The translations under genes and the position numbers were made by a program. The notes beneath the pieces were generated by a model. The model was not told where the DNA came from. It did not search any database and worked only from the letters and a program-made list of their open reading frames with translations. Positions 55,679 to 63,726 of a stretch of DNA of 64,000 nucleotides are shown one piece after another (position 1 is the stretch's first letter; each line of letters opens with the position of its first letter). Source of the stretch: Mycobacterium colombiense (GTDB taxonomy: Bacteria > Actinomycetota > Actinomycetes > Mycobacteriales > Mycobacteriaceae); assembly GCF_001665835.1 (NCBI RefSeq), contig NZ_LZSX01000072.1, positions 62,001 through 126,000 of the forward strand, read 5' to 3'.

Positions 55679-55744
55679 CGGCAAGAGAGGACGAATGCGA
55701 ATGTTCGCCAGCCCGCAGTCGTCCGGATTTGCACACCGCTAACC

Positions 55745-57022
55745 ATGGCGAAGGCCGAGTCACTGCGAGCCAGCGGCACTGCTGATTCTCCGACCCGTCG
55801 CGCCGAGATCCTGGCCACCGCCGCGTCATTGATCGCGTCTTCGGGGCTGCGGACTTCGCTGCAGGAGATCGCCGATGCCGCAGGCATTCTTCCCGGCAGC
55901 CTGTATCACCATTTCGAGTCCAAAGAAGCCATCCTCGTCGAGCTGATACTGCGGTACCAGGAGGATCTGGAGCGCATCGGGCGGTCCGCGCAGCAGAGGC
56001 TGGACGGACCCGACGCCCGTCCGGTCGCCGACCAGATCATCGAGCTCGGGTCGGCGATCGCCACCTGCGCCGTCGAACACCGCGCGGCGTTGCAGATGTC
56101 GTTCTACGAGGGGCCGGGTACGGACCCGGAGTTGACCAAGCTGACGCAGCAGCGGCCGGTGGCGATCCAGGAGGCCATGCTGCAGACGCTGCGGGCAGGC
56201 CGGTGGAGCGGCTACATCAAGCCCGACATCGATCTGCCGACGTTGGCCGATCGAATCTGCCAAACCATGCTGCAGGTCGGCCTCGACGTCATGCGCCACA
56301 GTTCGTCGGCCAACCAGGTTGCCGAACTGTTGTGCCGAATCATACTGCAGGGCTTGGCAACTCGCCCTCCCACGGACGCGGCGCTGGACCGGTCCAATGC
56401 CTTTGCCGCCGCAAAGGACGTCATCGCGACGTGGTCCGACGACAGCGACGCGGACCCGAGCGACAAGGCGGCGCTGGTGCGCGCGGTGGCGCGGACGGAA
56501 TTCGGCCGCAGGGGGTACGAGGTCACCACCATCAGGGACATCGCCTCGGCTGCCGGTCTGGGCACCGGCACCGTATACCGGGTGATCGGGTCGAAGGACG
56601 AACTCCTGGACTCGATCATGCGCTCGTTTGGCAAGAAGGTGGAGGCCGGCTGGGTCAGCGTGCTGCGTTCCGATGCCACACCCACCGAGAAGCTGGACGC
56701 GCTGAGCTGGGTCAACGTCAATGCGTTGGATCAGTTCTCCGATGAGTTCAGGATTCAGCTGGCCTGGATGCGGCTGTCGCCGCCGACCGCGAATCCGGGC
56801 TGGTCCTACACAACACGCCTTCGGCAGATGAAATCGCTGCTGTCCGAAGGGCTCCGCTCGGGCGAGATCGCGATGGACGCCCCGTCGACCGCGATGCTGG
56901 CGCGCTGCCTCATCGGCCTGCAGTGGATCCCGGAGAACATCCTCGCCGAGATCGGCAAACGCCCTGCTTTACTGCATGTTCGCGACACAGTCCTGCGCGG
57001 CGTCGCCGTCCGCGGCAAGTAA
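55745..57022 (+). CDS. Tandem TetR regulator: two TetR HTH domains on one chain
   Basis: 425-aa regulator with two complete TetR_N modules. HTH 1 (about residues 19-64) reads RAEILATAASLIASSGLRTS, LQEIADAAGILPGSLYHHFE, SKEAILVELIL. HTH 2 (about 243-288) reads LVRAVARTEFGRRGYEVTTI, RDIASAAGLGTGTVYRVIGS, KDELLDSIMRSF. Each is followed by a helical C-domain. Tandem TetR proteins are uncommon; Mce3R of M. tuberculosis is the known example, but this sequence is not close to it. ATG at 55745 lacks a clear RBS and the frame is open upstream. It is surrounded by operator copies and is the natural regulator of the island. Confidence 0.9.
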   Translation: MAKAESLRASGTADSPTRRAEILATAASLIASSGLRTSLQEIADAAGILPGSLYHHFESKEAILVELILRYQEDLERIGRSAQQRLDGPDARPVADQIIELGSAIATCAVEHRAALQMSFYEGPGTDPELTKLTQQRPVAIQEAMLQTLRAGRWSGYIKPDIDLPTLADRICQTMLQVGLDVMRHSSSANQVAELLCRIILQGLATRPPTDAALDRSNAFAAAKDVIATWSDDSDADPSDKAALVRAVARTEFGRRGYEVTTIRDIASAAGLGTGTVYRVIGSKDELLDSIMRSFGKKVEAGWVSVLRSDATPTEKLDALSWVNVNALDQFSDEFRIQLAWMRLSPPTANPGWSYTTRLRQMKSLLSEGLRSGEIAMDAPSTAMLARCLIGLQWIPENILAEIGKRPALLHVRDTVLRGVAVRGK

Positions 57023-57044
57023 ACCTCAATTAACCGCCCCGGTA

Positions 57045-57073
57045 TTGAACCAAATAACTGTTACCCATACAGT
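57045..57073 (+). promoter_or_regulatory. Promoter with island operator copy H (SDR downstream of the regulator)
   Basis: -35 TTGAAC (57045-57050), 17-bp spacer, -10 TACAGT (57068-57073), then the ATG at 57119 with GAGAAGGGGA upstream. Operator AACCAAATAACTGTTA (57048-57063) overlaps the -35 and spacer exactly as in promoters B and E. Confidence 0.7.
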
Positions 57074-57118
57074 TGAGCAGTTAGAACCGCGTTGGCATTA
57101 TCCGAGAAGGGGATTTCC

Positions 57119-57961
57119 ATGACCATTGTCGATCGGTTGCGCTACGACGGCAAGCGCGCTCTCGTTGTTGGTGGCGCGACTGGCATGGGCGCCGCGGCGG
57201 CCAAGTCAGCGGCCGAGCTGGGTGCCGAAGTCATCGTGATGGACTACGCACCGGTGGACTACAAGGTCGCCCAGTCCGTCCAGGTGGACCTGCGCGACCC
57301 CGCGTCCATCGATTCCGCCCTCGAGCAGGTCGACGGCCCCATCCACGCGGTGTTCTCCGCCGCCGGCGTTGCCGACGGCACGATCGACCTGATGAAGATC
57401 AACTTCATCGGCCACCGCCACCTCATCGACCGGCTGCTGGAGAAGAACAAGCTGCCGAACGGCGCGGCGATCTGCTTCATCTCTTCCGTGGCCGGCATGG
57501 GCTGGGAGAACGACCTGGACCTGATGCTGGAATTCCTGGCCACGCCGGACTTCGCGGCGGCCGAGGCGTGGTGCCAGGCGCACGAGGCCGAGGGCATCAA
57601 CCACTACGGCACCAGCAAGAAGGTGATCAACACCTACGTGGCGACCCAGGGCTATCCGCTGGCGAAGAAGGGCATTCGGATCAACGCGATCTGCCCGGGC
57701 CCGACGGACACCCCGCTGGCCCAGGCCAACGCGGACCTGTGGCTGTCCTTCGCCCAGGACTACCGCGACGAGACCGGCTCGAAGGTGCACACGCCCGAGC
57801 AGATGGGCGATGTGATGACGTTCCTCAACAGCGAGGCGGCCTGCGGCGTCAGCGGGATCACGCTGCTGGTGGACTCCGGCCACACCATGGCCTCGATGAC
57901 GGGCGCCTACGCGCCCGGCAAGCCGATCATCGACATCATCATGGGCAAGGTAAAGCTGTAG
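57119..57961 (+). CDS. Short-chain dehydrogenase after the regulator
   Basis: 280-aa SDR: VVGGATGMGAAAAKSAAELG is the coenzyme-binding loop, followed by VIVMDYAPVDYKVAQSVQVD; catalytic residues in FISSVAGMGWENDLDLML and INHYGTSKKVINTYV (Tyr-x3-Lys). The segment between Ser and Tyr is longer than usual, as in 3-alpha-HSD-type SDRs. The start is the ATG with a good RBS; an upstream in-frame ATG (57092) is likely not used. Single gene under promoter H and probably part of the same regulon. Confidence 0.9.
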   Translation: MTIVDRLRYDGKRALVVGGATGMGAAAAKSAAELGAEVIVMDYAPVDYKVAQSVQVDLRDPASIDSALEQVDGPIHAVFSAAGVADGTIDLMKINFIGHRHLIDRLLEKNKLPNGAAICFISSVAGMGWENDLDLMLEFLATPDFAAAEAWCQAHEAEGINHYGTSKKVINTYVATQGYPLAKKGIRINAICPGPTDTPLAQANADLWLSFAQDYRDETGSKVHTPEQMGDVMTFLNSEAACGVSGITLLVDSGHTMASMTGAYAPGKPIIDIIMGKVKL

Positions 57962-58057
57962 TGGCGATCGCGAGCGCGGCGTAGCCGGGCGAAGCGGGTC
58001 GCCACCATCGGGTGTAGCCCCGCTCCCGTCGGGATCAGCCGCGCTACCGTCGGAGAC

Positions 58058-58699
58058 ATGGCACGAGTCATCGTCTTCGGCGGACACGGCAAGGTCGCCC
58101 TGCAGCTCGCCCAGATCCTGACCCAGCGCGGCGACCAGGTGAGCTCGGTCTTCCGCAATCCCGATCAGTCCGACGACGTCGCTGCCACCGGTGCCAAGCC
58201 GGTGGTGGCCGACATCGAGCGGCTCGACACCGACGCGCTGGCCGACCTGGTGACCGGGCACGACGCGGTCGTCTTCTCGGCCGGGGCGGGTGGTGGCAAT
58301 CCGGCCCGGACCTATGCCGTCGACCGCGACGCGGCGATCCGGGTGATCGACGCCGCCGCACAGGCCGGCGTCAAGCGGTTCGTGATGGTGTCCTACTTCG
58401 GTGCGGGCCCGGATCACGGTGTGCCGCAGGATGATCCGTTCTTCGCCTATGCCGAGGCCAAGGCCGCCGCCGATACCCGCCTGCGGGACAGCGACCTGGA
58501 CTGGACGGTGCTGGGCCCCGGCCGGCTCACGCTGGAACCGCCGACCGGCAAGATCGTCCTTGCGAAGGGAAAGGGAGAGGTCTCTCGCGCCGACGTCGCG
58601 CTCGTAGCGACCGCCGCGCTAACCGACGATTCGACCATCCGGCGGACCATCGAATTCAACAACGGCGACATCCCGATCGCCCAAGCGTTGGCGAACTGA
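58058..58699 (+). CDS. NAD(P)-binding protein of the atypical SDR5 / YwnB type
   Basis: 213-aa protein with an N-terminal Rossmann motif VIVFGGHGKVALQLAQILTQ (GGxGxV type), VVFSAGAGGG, KRFVMVSYFGAG and DWTVLGPGRLTLEPPTGKIV. Such NAD(P)H-binding proteins (SDR_a5) are often flavin reductase- or quinone-linked; function not determined. ATG at 58058. It lies outside the operator-marked set, between the island and the riboswitch. Confidence 0.87.
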   Translation: MARVIVFGGHGKVALQLAQILTQRGDQVSSVFRNPDQSDDVAATGAKPVVADIERLDTDALADLVTGHDAVVFSAGAGGGNPARTYAVDRDAAIRVIDAAAQAGVKRFVMVSYFGAGPDHGVPQDDPFFAYAEAKAAADTRLRDSDLDWTVLGPGRLTLEPPTGKIVLAKGKGEVSRADVALVATAALTDDSTIRRTIEFNNGDIPIAQALAN

Positions 58700-58734
58700 C
58701 TAAACTGCTTCTCGCAGCTGGTCTGCTTGCGCCG

Positions 58735-58945
58735 CAACCGCGGCGCGGGCATCGAGCGAGGCAACGTTAGTAACGCTTCGTGAGAGGGAACCCGGTGAGA
58801 ATCCGGGACTGTCCCGCAACGGTATGCAGGAACGACCGCCGTCAGAGTTTTTGGCAAGCACTGGTCACTACGACTGGGAAGCGACGGCCACTAGGAGCAC
58901 CACCCGGTGCGCGCCTGCGAGTCCGGAGACCTGCCGGCTGTGCCG
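58735..58945 (+). ncRNA. Cobalamin (B12) riboswitch upstream of metE
   Basis: Two hallmark blocks are present in the right order: the core GGGAAcCCGGTGagAAtCCGG followed by GACTGTCCCGCAAC at 58786-58820, and the B12-box GAGTCCGGAGACCTGCC at 58919-58935. GC-rich variable arms lie between them. The element ends about 145 bp before the metE GTG. In M. tuberculosis a B12 riboswitch precedes metE and shuts it off when cobalamin allows MetH to work. Exact ends are approximate. Confidence 0.92.
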
Positions 58946-59089
58946 GGCGCGCCGCGTCCGGCGGCTCATCGCCTCGAGGAATGGGCGTCAGGCTGCAGCC
59001 GTTGCGGTTAGTACTCGGGTACGCACCGCTAACGGATCAGCTGCACGTCCGCCGGCGGTGACCACCACGCCGATTGAAGGACGAATATC

Positions 59090-61369
59090 GTGACCCCTCA
59101 AGCATTCACCGCAACGGTTGTCGGCTCGCCACGCATCGGTCCCAAGCGCGAACTCAAGCGCGCCACCGAGGGCTACTGGGCCGGACGCACCAGCCGAGCC
59201 GATCTGGAAAAGGTCGCCGCCACGCTGCGCCGCGACACCTGGAAGGGCCTGGCCGACGCCGGCCTGGACTCGGTGCCGGTGAACACCTTCTCCTACTACG
59301 ACCAGGTGCTCGACACCGCGGTCATGCTGGGCGCGCTGCCGGCCCGGGCCGCGCAGGTCGCCGACGATCTCGATCGCTACTTCGCCGCGGCGCGCGGCAA
59401 CAAGGACGTCGCGCCGCTGGAGATGACCAAGTGGTTCGACACCAACTACCACTACATCGTCCCCGAGATCGGGCCCGATACAACGTTTTCGCTGAACCCG
59501 GACAAGGTGCTCTCGGAGTTGAAAGAGGCGCTCGGACAAGGGATTCCGGCCCGTCCGGTGGTCATCGGCCCGATCACGTTCCTGCTGCTGAGCAAGGGCG
59601 TCGATGGTGGTGGCGCGCCTATCGAGCGGCTCCAGGAGCTGATCCCGATCTACTCGGAGCTGTTGTCGCTGCTCGCCGACAACGGCGCGCAGTGGGTCCA
59701 GCTCGACGAGCCCGCGCTCGTCACCGACATCTCCCCCGACGCCCCGGCTTTGGCCGAGGCGGTCTACAACAAGCTGGGTTCGGTGAGCAACCGGCCGGCC
59801 ATCTACGTCGCCACCTACTTCGGTGACCCCGGCGCCTCCCTGGCCGGGCTGGCCCGCACGCCCGTGGAGGCGATCGGTGTCGACCTGGTCTACGGGGCCG
59901 ACACGGCGGTGGCTTCTGTTTTTGGGGCGCCCGGCTTAGCCGGCAAGACCCTGGTCGCCGGTGTGGTGGACGGGCGCAACATCTGGCGCACCGACCTGGA
60001 GTCGGCGCTGGGCAAGCTGGCCACCCTGCGGGGCTCGGCGGCCCACGTGGTGGTCTCGACGTCCTGCTCGACGCTGCACGTGCCGTACTCGCTGGAGCCC
60101 GAGACCGGCCTGGACGACGCGCTGCGCAGCTGGCTGGCATTCGGACAGGAGAAGGTCGCCGAGGTGGTGACGCTGGCCCGGGCACTCAACGAGGGCCGCG
60201 ACGCGGTCGCCGACGAGATCGCCGCGTCCAACGCCGCGGTCGCGTCCCGCAAGAGCGACCCGCGCCTGCACAACGACCGCATCCGGGCCCGCATCGATTC
60301 GATCGTCGCGTCGGGTACGCACCGGGGCGACGCCGCCCAGCGCCGCAGCAGCCAGGAGGCGCGGCTGCACCTGCCGCCGCTGCCGACCACCACCATCGGG
60401 TCGTTCCCCCAGACCGTCGAGATCCGCAAGGCGCGCGCCGCGCTGGCCGCCGGCGAGATCGACGAGGCCGAGTACCAGAGGCGGATGAAGCAGGAGATCG
60501 CGGACGTCATCAAGCTGCAGGAGAGCCTCGGGATCGACGTGCTGGTGCACGGCGAGCCGGAGCGCAACGACATGGTGCAGTACTTCGCCGAGCAGCTGGA
60601 CGGCTTCTTCGCCACCAAGAACGGCTGGGTGCAGTCCTACGGCAGCCGCTGCGTGCGCCCGCCGGTGCTCTTCGGCGACGTGATCCGCCGGCACCCGATG
60701 ACGGTGGAGTGGGCCAGGTATGCGCAGTCGCTGACCGACAAACCGGTCAAGGGCATGCTGACCGGTCCGGTGACGATCCTGGCGTGGTCGTTCGTCCGCG
60801 ACGACCAGCCGCTGGCCGACACCGCCAACCAGGTGGCGCTGGCCATCCGTGACGAGACCGTGGACTTGCAGGCCGCGGGCATCGCGGTGATCCAGGTCGA
60901 CGAGCCCGCGCTGCGGGAGCTGCTGCCGCTGCGTCGCGCCCACCAGGAAGACTACTTGCGTTGGGCCGTAGGGTCTTTCCGCTTGGCCACCTCCGGCGTC
61001 GCGGACTCCACCCAGATCCACACCCACCTGTGCTACTCGGAATTCGGTGAGGTGATCGGCGCCATCGCCGACCTGGACGCCGACGTGACGTCCCTCGAGG
61101 CGGCACGCTCACACATGGAGGTGCTGGACGACCTGAACTCGATCGGCTTCTCCAACAGCGTGGGTCCGGGCGTCTACGACATCCACTCGCCGCGGGTACC
61201 GAGCACGAACGAGATGGCCGAGTCGCTGCGCGCGGCGCTGCGGGCCGTGCCGGCGGAGCGGCTTTGGGTCAACCCCGACTGCGGGTTGAAGACCCGCAAC
61301 ACCGACGAGGTGAACGCGTCGCTGAAGAACATGGTTGCCGCCGCGCAGGAGGTCCGGGCCGGCGTCTAG
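59090..61369 (+). CDS. metE: MetE, cobalamin-independent methionine synthase
   Basis: 759-aa enzyme moving a methyl group from 5-methyl-THF-polyglutamate to homocysteine. N-terminal domain begins [20 protein letters not shown]; the linker and catalytic C-terminal barrel start near [20 protein letters not shown]. Zinc/homocysteine ligands: His and Cys in [20 protein letters not shown], and Cys in [14 protein letters not shown]. Glutamates in [20 protein letters not shown] and VDEPALRE are the expected positions. GTG start. Controlled by the B12 riboswitch upstream; downstream it converges with the DUF3556 gene across a hairpin. Confidence 0.96.
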   Translation: MTPQAFTATVVGSPRIGPKRELKRATEGYWAGRTSRADLEKVAATLRRDTWKGLADAGLDSVPVNTFSYYDQVLDTAVMLGALPARAAQVADDLDRYFAAARGNKDVAPLEMTKWFDTNYHYIVPEIGPDTTFSLNPDKVLSELKEALGQGIPARPVVIGPITFLLLSKGVDGGGAPIERLQELIPIYSELLSLLADNGAQWVQLDEPALVTDISPDAPALAEAVYNKLGSVSNRPAIYVATYFGDPGASLAGLARTPVEAIGVDLVYGADTAVASVFGAPGLAGKTLVAGVVDGRNIWRTDLESALGKLATLRGSAAHVVVSTSCSTLHVPYSLEPETGLDDALRSWLAFGQEKVAEVVTLARALNEGRDAVADEIAASNAAVASRKSDPRLHNDRIRARIDSIVASGTHRGDAAQRRSSQEARLHLPPLPTTTIGSFPQTVEIRKARAALAAGEIDEAEYQRRMKQEIADVIKLQESLGIDVLVHGEPERNDMVQYFAEQLDGFFATKNGWVQSYGSRCVRPPVLFGDVIRRHPMTVEWARYAQSLTDKPVKGMLTGPVTILAWSFVRDDQPLADTANQVALAIRDETVDLQAAGIAVIQVDEPALRELLPLRRAHQEDYLRWAVGSFRLATSGVADSTQIHTHLCYSEFGEVIGAIADLDADVTSLEAARSHMEVLDDLNSIGFSNSVGPGVYDIHSPRVPSTNEMAESLRAALRAVPAERLWVNPDCGLKTRNTDEVNASLKNMVAAAQEVRAGV

Positions 61370-61397
61370 CCCTTAGCCGAGGCCGAGCTGGGGCACT

Positions 61398-61436
61398 CCC
61401 CCGCGAGCGGGAAGTACCCCCACTCGCTTGCGGGGG
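61398..61436. terminator. Hairpin between metE and the convergent DUF3556 gene (possible dispersed repeat)
   Basis: Arms CCCCCGCGAGCGGG (61398-61411) and CTCGCTTGCGGGGG (61423-61436), 12 of 14 pairs, 11-nt loop. It is positioned between two convergent stops (61369 and 61467), so a bidirectional terminator is the simplest reading. The flanking cactcccccgcgagcgggaa and acacgccagtatggcg have the look of a small mobile-type intergenic repeat, but only one copy is in this window. Confidence 0.6.
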
Positions 61437-61466
61437 ACACGCCAGTATGGCGCTCGGCCTTCGCCC

Positions 61467-63218
61467 TTACTCTGGCGTGGCGGTCGACGGTGCCTCGTCC
61501 GAAACCAGTTCCACCGGAACGTCGTCGGCCCACGGCTGGCGGACCACCATGTCGGCGACCCGGACGATGCCGCGCTCGAACTCACCCGTCGCCGCGTCGA
61601 CCAACCGGTATGCCTGCGTCTGCTTGTGGATCGGTTGCGCGTCAAGCAGAACCACGCGGACCTCACCCGGTTCGAAGTGGCAGCGCTCCTGCATGGCGGC
61701 GATCAGTTGCTCGTTGTGCATGTGGCCGTCGCCGAAGTTCCAGCCGATGGCGGTGCTGCAGATCCGCTCGCCGTCGGTGATGACGTAGTCGTCCTCGTTC
61801 TGCCCCGCCATGGCGCGGTGCGCCAGCGTGAACAGCGCGCGACCGTGAGTGTTGAATCCGCGGAACGCATATCCCATGTAGATCGGGATCTGCGCCGCCT
61901 CGGGGCTGCCGTAGAAGCGCTCCAGCTGGGCCTGCGGCATGCTGGCGATCGCCACGATGCCCCTGCCGATCTTGTCGCTGGCCGAGGGCTTGATGCACCA
62001 CAGCGTGGTGTCCCAGTTGCCTGCGTAGTAACGCATTCCGGGCAGGAACGAGATCTTGCGCGGAAACATGTTGCCCAACACAACGATTCCTGCGATGACG
62101 ACGAACAGGACCGCCACCACCACGGGGTGTCGCAGGTCGCGCAGCCCGATGTGGGTGTGCGCGACGAACAACGACAACACCCCGAAGATCATGAAGACGT
62201 TCCACTCCAGCGGCACGCCCATCGGGATCGAGACCAGGATCCCGAGGTGGAAACAGACCATCGCGATGGCGGCGATCGTGACGGGCCAGCCACCGTGGCA
62301 GAAGAACAGCGGCAACGGCACCAACATCTCGATGGCGGTGCTCAGGTGCGCCAGCCACCGCGACAGCCGTCCCGGCCGCAGATCATCCGGAAAGCTTTCG
62401 AAGAAGCGCCGTTTCAACCAGCGGGGCCGCACCAACGGGTTATTGGACATCATCGTTGAGATGACGAAAGGAAAGTGTTTGTTGAGCTTGGATGTCGCGG
62501 CGCCCACCCAGATCACCAGGAACACCACCTTGGACCCGACGATCATGTCGGGCGCGGCGAACAGGAACGTCACCGCCATGGTTGCGTACACCTCGCCGCG
62601 GGCGGCCAGGAAGATCACTTTGTCGCGCAGGCCGACCACCGCCAACAGCAGCAGGATCAGCACGATCTTCCATGCCGGCAACAACCCGATCCTGGTGCCC
62701 AGCTCGGGTATCGGCCCGGTGCCGTCGGCGAACAGCGCCGCCAGCGTCACCAGAAGGAAGAGCCCGTACAGCGCGACGTCGACCGGCTTGCGCTTGGTGC
62801 CCTTGGTGAGCGGGACCCGATCCGGCCACGGTGGCAGCCGGATGGTGCCGAAGCGCATCCAGTACAGAATCGAGCCCATCGGCGGGAAGAACCGGTTGTT
62901 CAAAGGGCCGAAGCCGCAACCCAGCCCGATCACCTCGAAGAGCATCGTGTAGAGCACGACCTTCTCGAACACGATCGGCTCCGACCACCACGACGCGACG
63001 CGCGTGAAGCCGCCGAGGCCGTTCGTGGCTGACGCGAACAGCCACGCACCGAGGATGTAGAGCAGGATTTTGACGACATAGAACAGATGCAGCACGACCG
63101 GCGTGCCGAAGCCCACCTCGGCCCAGTGCTTGGCCATCGGCCGGATCTTTTCGCTGCGGCTGCCCTTGTTCCATTCGGCCATGTCGAGCTGCGGCAGCTC
63201 GGGCTTCAGAAATCCCAT
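61467..63218 (-). CDS. DUF3556 membrane protein, probable KstR target
   Basis: 583-aa membrane protein with about ten hydrophobic segments and a soluble C-terminal part (about residues 455-583). I recognise it as a DUF3556-type transmembrane protein (MGFLKPELPQLDMAEWNKGS, GCGFGPLNNRFFPPMGSILY, LPGMRYYAGNWDTTLWCIKP). The start is the ATG at 63218, because the longer frame to 63269 would include a regulatory palindrome. A perfect 16-bp KstR-type palindrome ends 12 bp before the ATG, and TAGTCT (TANNNT) lies 8 nt before it, suggesting a leaderless mRNA. Function unknown; the KstR link points to sterol or lipid use. Confidence 0.82.
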   Translation of the reverse strand: MGFLKPELPQLDMAEWNKGSRSEKIRPMAKHWAEVGFGTPVVLHLFYVVKILLYILGAWLFASATNGLGGFTRVASWWSEPIVFEKVVLYTMLFEVIGLGCGFGPLNNRFFPPMGSILYWMRFGTIRLPPWPDRVPLTKGTKRKPVDVALYGLFLLVTLAALFADGTGPIPELGTRIGLLPAWKIVLILLLLAVVGLRDKVIFLAARGEVYATMAVTFLFAAPDMIVGSKVVFLVIWVGAATSKLNKHFPFVISTMMSNNPLVRPRWLKRRFFESFPDDLRPGRLSRWLAHLSTAIEMLVPLPLFFCHGGWPVTIAAIAMVCFHLGILVSIPMGVPLEWNVFMIFGVLSLFVAHTHIGLRDLRHPVVVAVLFVVIAGIVVLGNMFPRKISFLPGMRYYAGNWDTTLWCIKPSASDKIGRGIVAIASMPQAQLERFYGSPEAAQIPIYMGYAFRGFNTHGRALFTLAHRAMAGQNEDDYVITDGERICSTAIGWNFGDGHMHNEQLIAAMQERCHFEPGEVRVVLLDAQPIHKQTQAYRLVDAATGEFERGIVRVADMVVRQPWADDVPVELVSDEAPSTATPE

Positions 63219-63229
63219 GGTTTCACAGA

Positions 63230-63245
63230 CTAGAACCTGTTCTAG
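63230..63245. promoter_or_regulatory. KstR-type operator
   Basis: CTAGAACCTGTTCTAG is fully palindromic apart from its central CT and matches the known KstR consensus TNNAACNNGTTNNA. KstR represses cholesterol catabolism genes and is relieved by a cholestenoyl-CoA ligand. The site lies directly upstream of, and overlaps, the likely -10 of the leftward DUF3556 gene; the rightward small secreted-protein gene starts 94 bp away. Confidence 0.82.
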
Positions 63246-63338
63246 GGCTGCGTACTGCAACCTTGGCAAGAAACCTTTGCCTGCGCCTTTCGCGCCGATA
63301 CCGTTGAGCGGGTCGGCGTGCGCTTAGGGGGTTCCATC

Positions 63339-63551
63339 ATGAGCAGGCCTTGGTCGCTGGCATGGGCAACGGTTACCGCCGTCTTCGCGATCACGTCGGC
63401 CGCCGAAGGCCGTGCCGATCCGCCGATGCCCGGCGACGAGTGCACGGTGTTGCACTCGACCACCCGGGACGTCAATGACAGACCGATGTGGTGCAACCCG
63501 ACGACCACCGGACCCCATGCGCTGGTGTGGCAATACGGCGGGCCTTCGTAG
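63339..63551 (+). CDS. Small secreted protein
   Basis: 70-aa protein with an N-terminal Sec signal (WSLAWATVTAVFAITSAAEG, cleavage likely after GRA), leaving a mature peptide of about 44 residues, DPPMPGDECTVLHSTTRDVN and so on. It contains two cysteines (DECTV and MWCNP), probably forming a disulfide. ATG at 63339; an upstream in-frame start (MRLGGSI) is possible. No family recognised beyond resemblance to other short mycobacterial exported proteins that begin the mature part with DPP. Confidence 0.7.
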   Translation: MSRPWSLAWATVTAVFAITSAAEGRADPPMPGDECTVLHSTTRDVNDRPMWCNPTTTGPHALVWQYGGPS

Positions 63552-63726
63552 CGGTTGCCGACCGATTGGTCTGTGCGCCAACTCATCTCACTCATCCCGC
63601 GGCGCTCTGCTCGAACGCCGGCTACAGCCGCGTTCGAACTCCGGCGGAAATCTGCGTTAACCGACCACCGCCGGCAGCCGAGCAGTGTAGTTTGCTGCTG
63701 GGGTGGACGAGGTTGAGGAGCCAACC

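Noticed and set aside
55745..57022. Considered calling the tandem TetR protein Mce3R
   Set aside because: It shares the two-domain layout, but the sequence recalled for Mce3R differs throughout and no mce3 or mel2-like genes are next to it.
63242..63724. 160-codon minus-strand frame opposite the small secreted protein
   Set aside because: It overlaps a gene with a clear signal peptide and the KstR site; its own translation has no recognisable feature.
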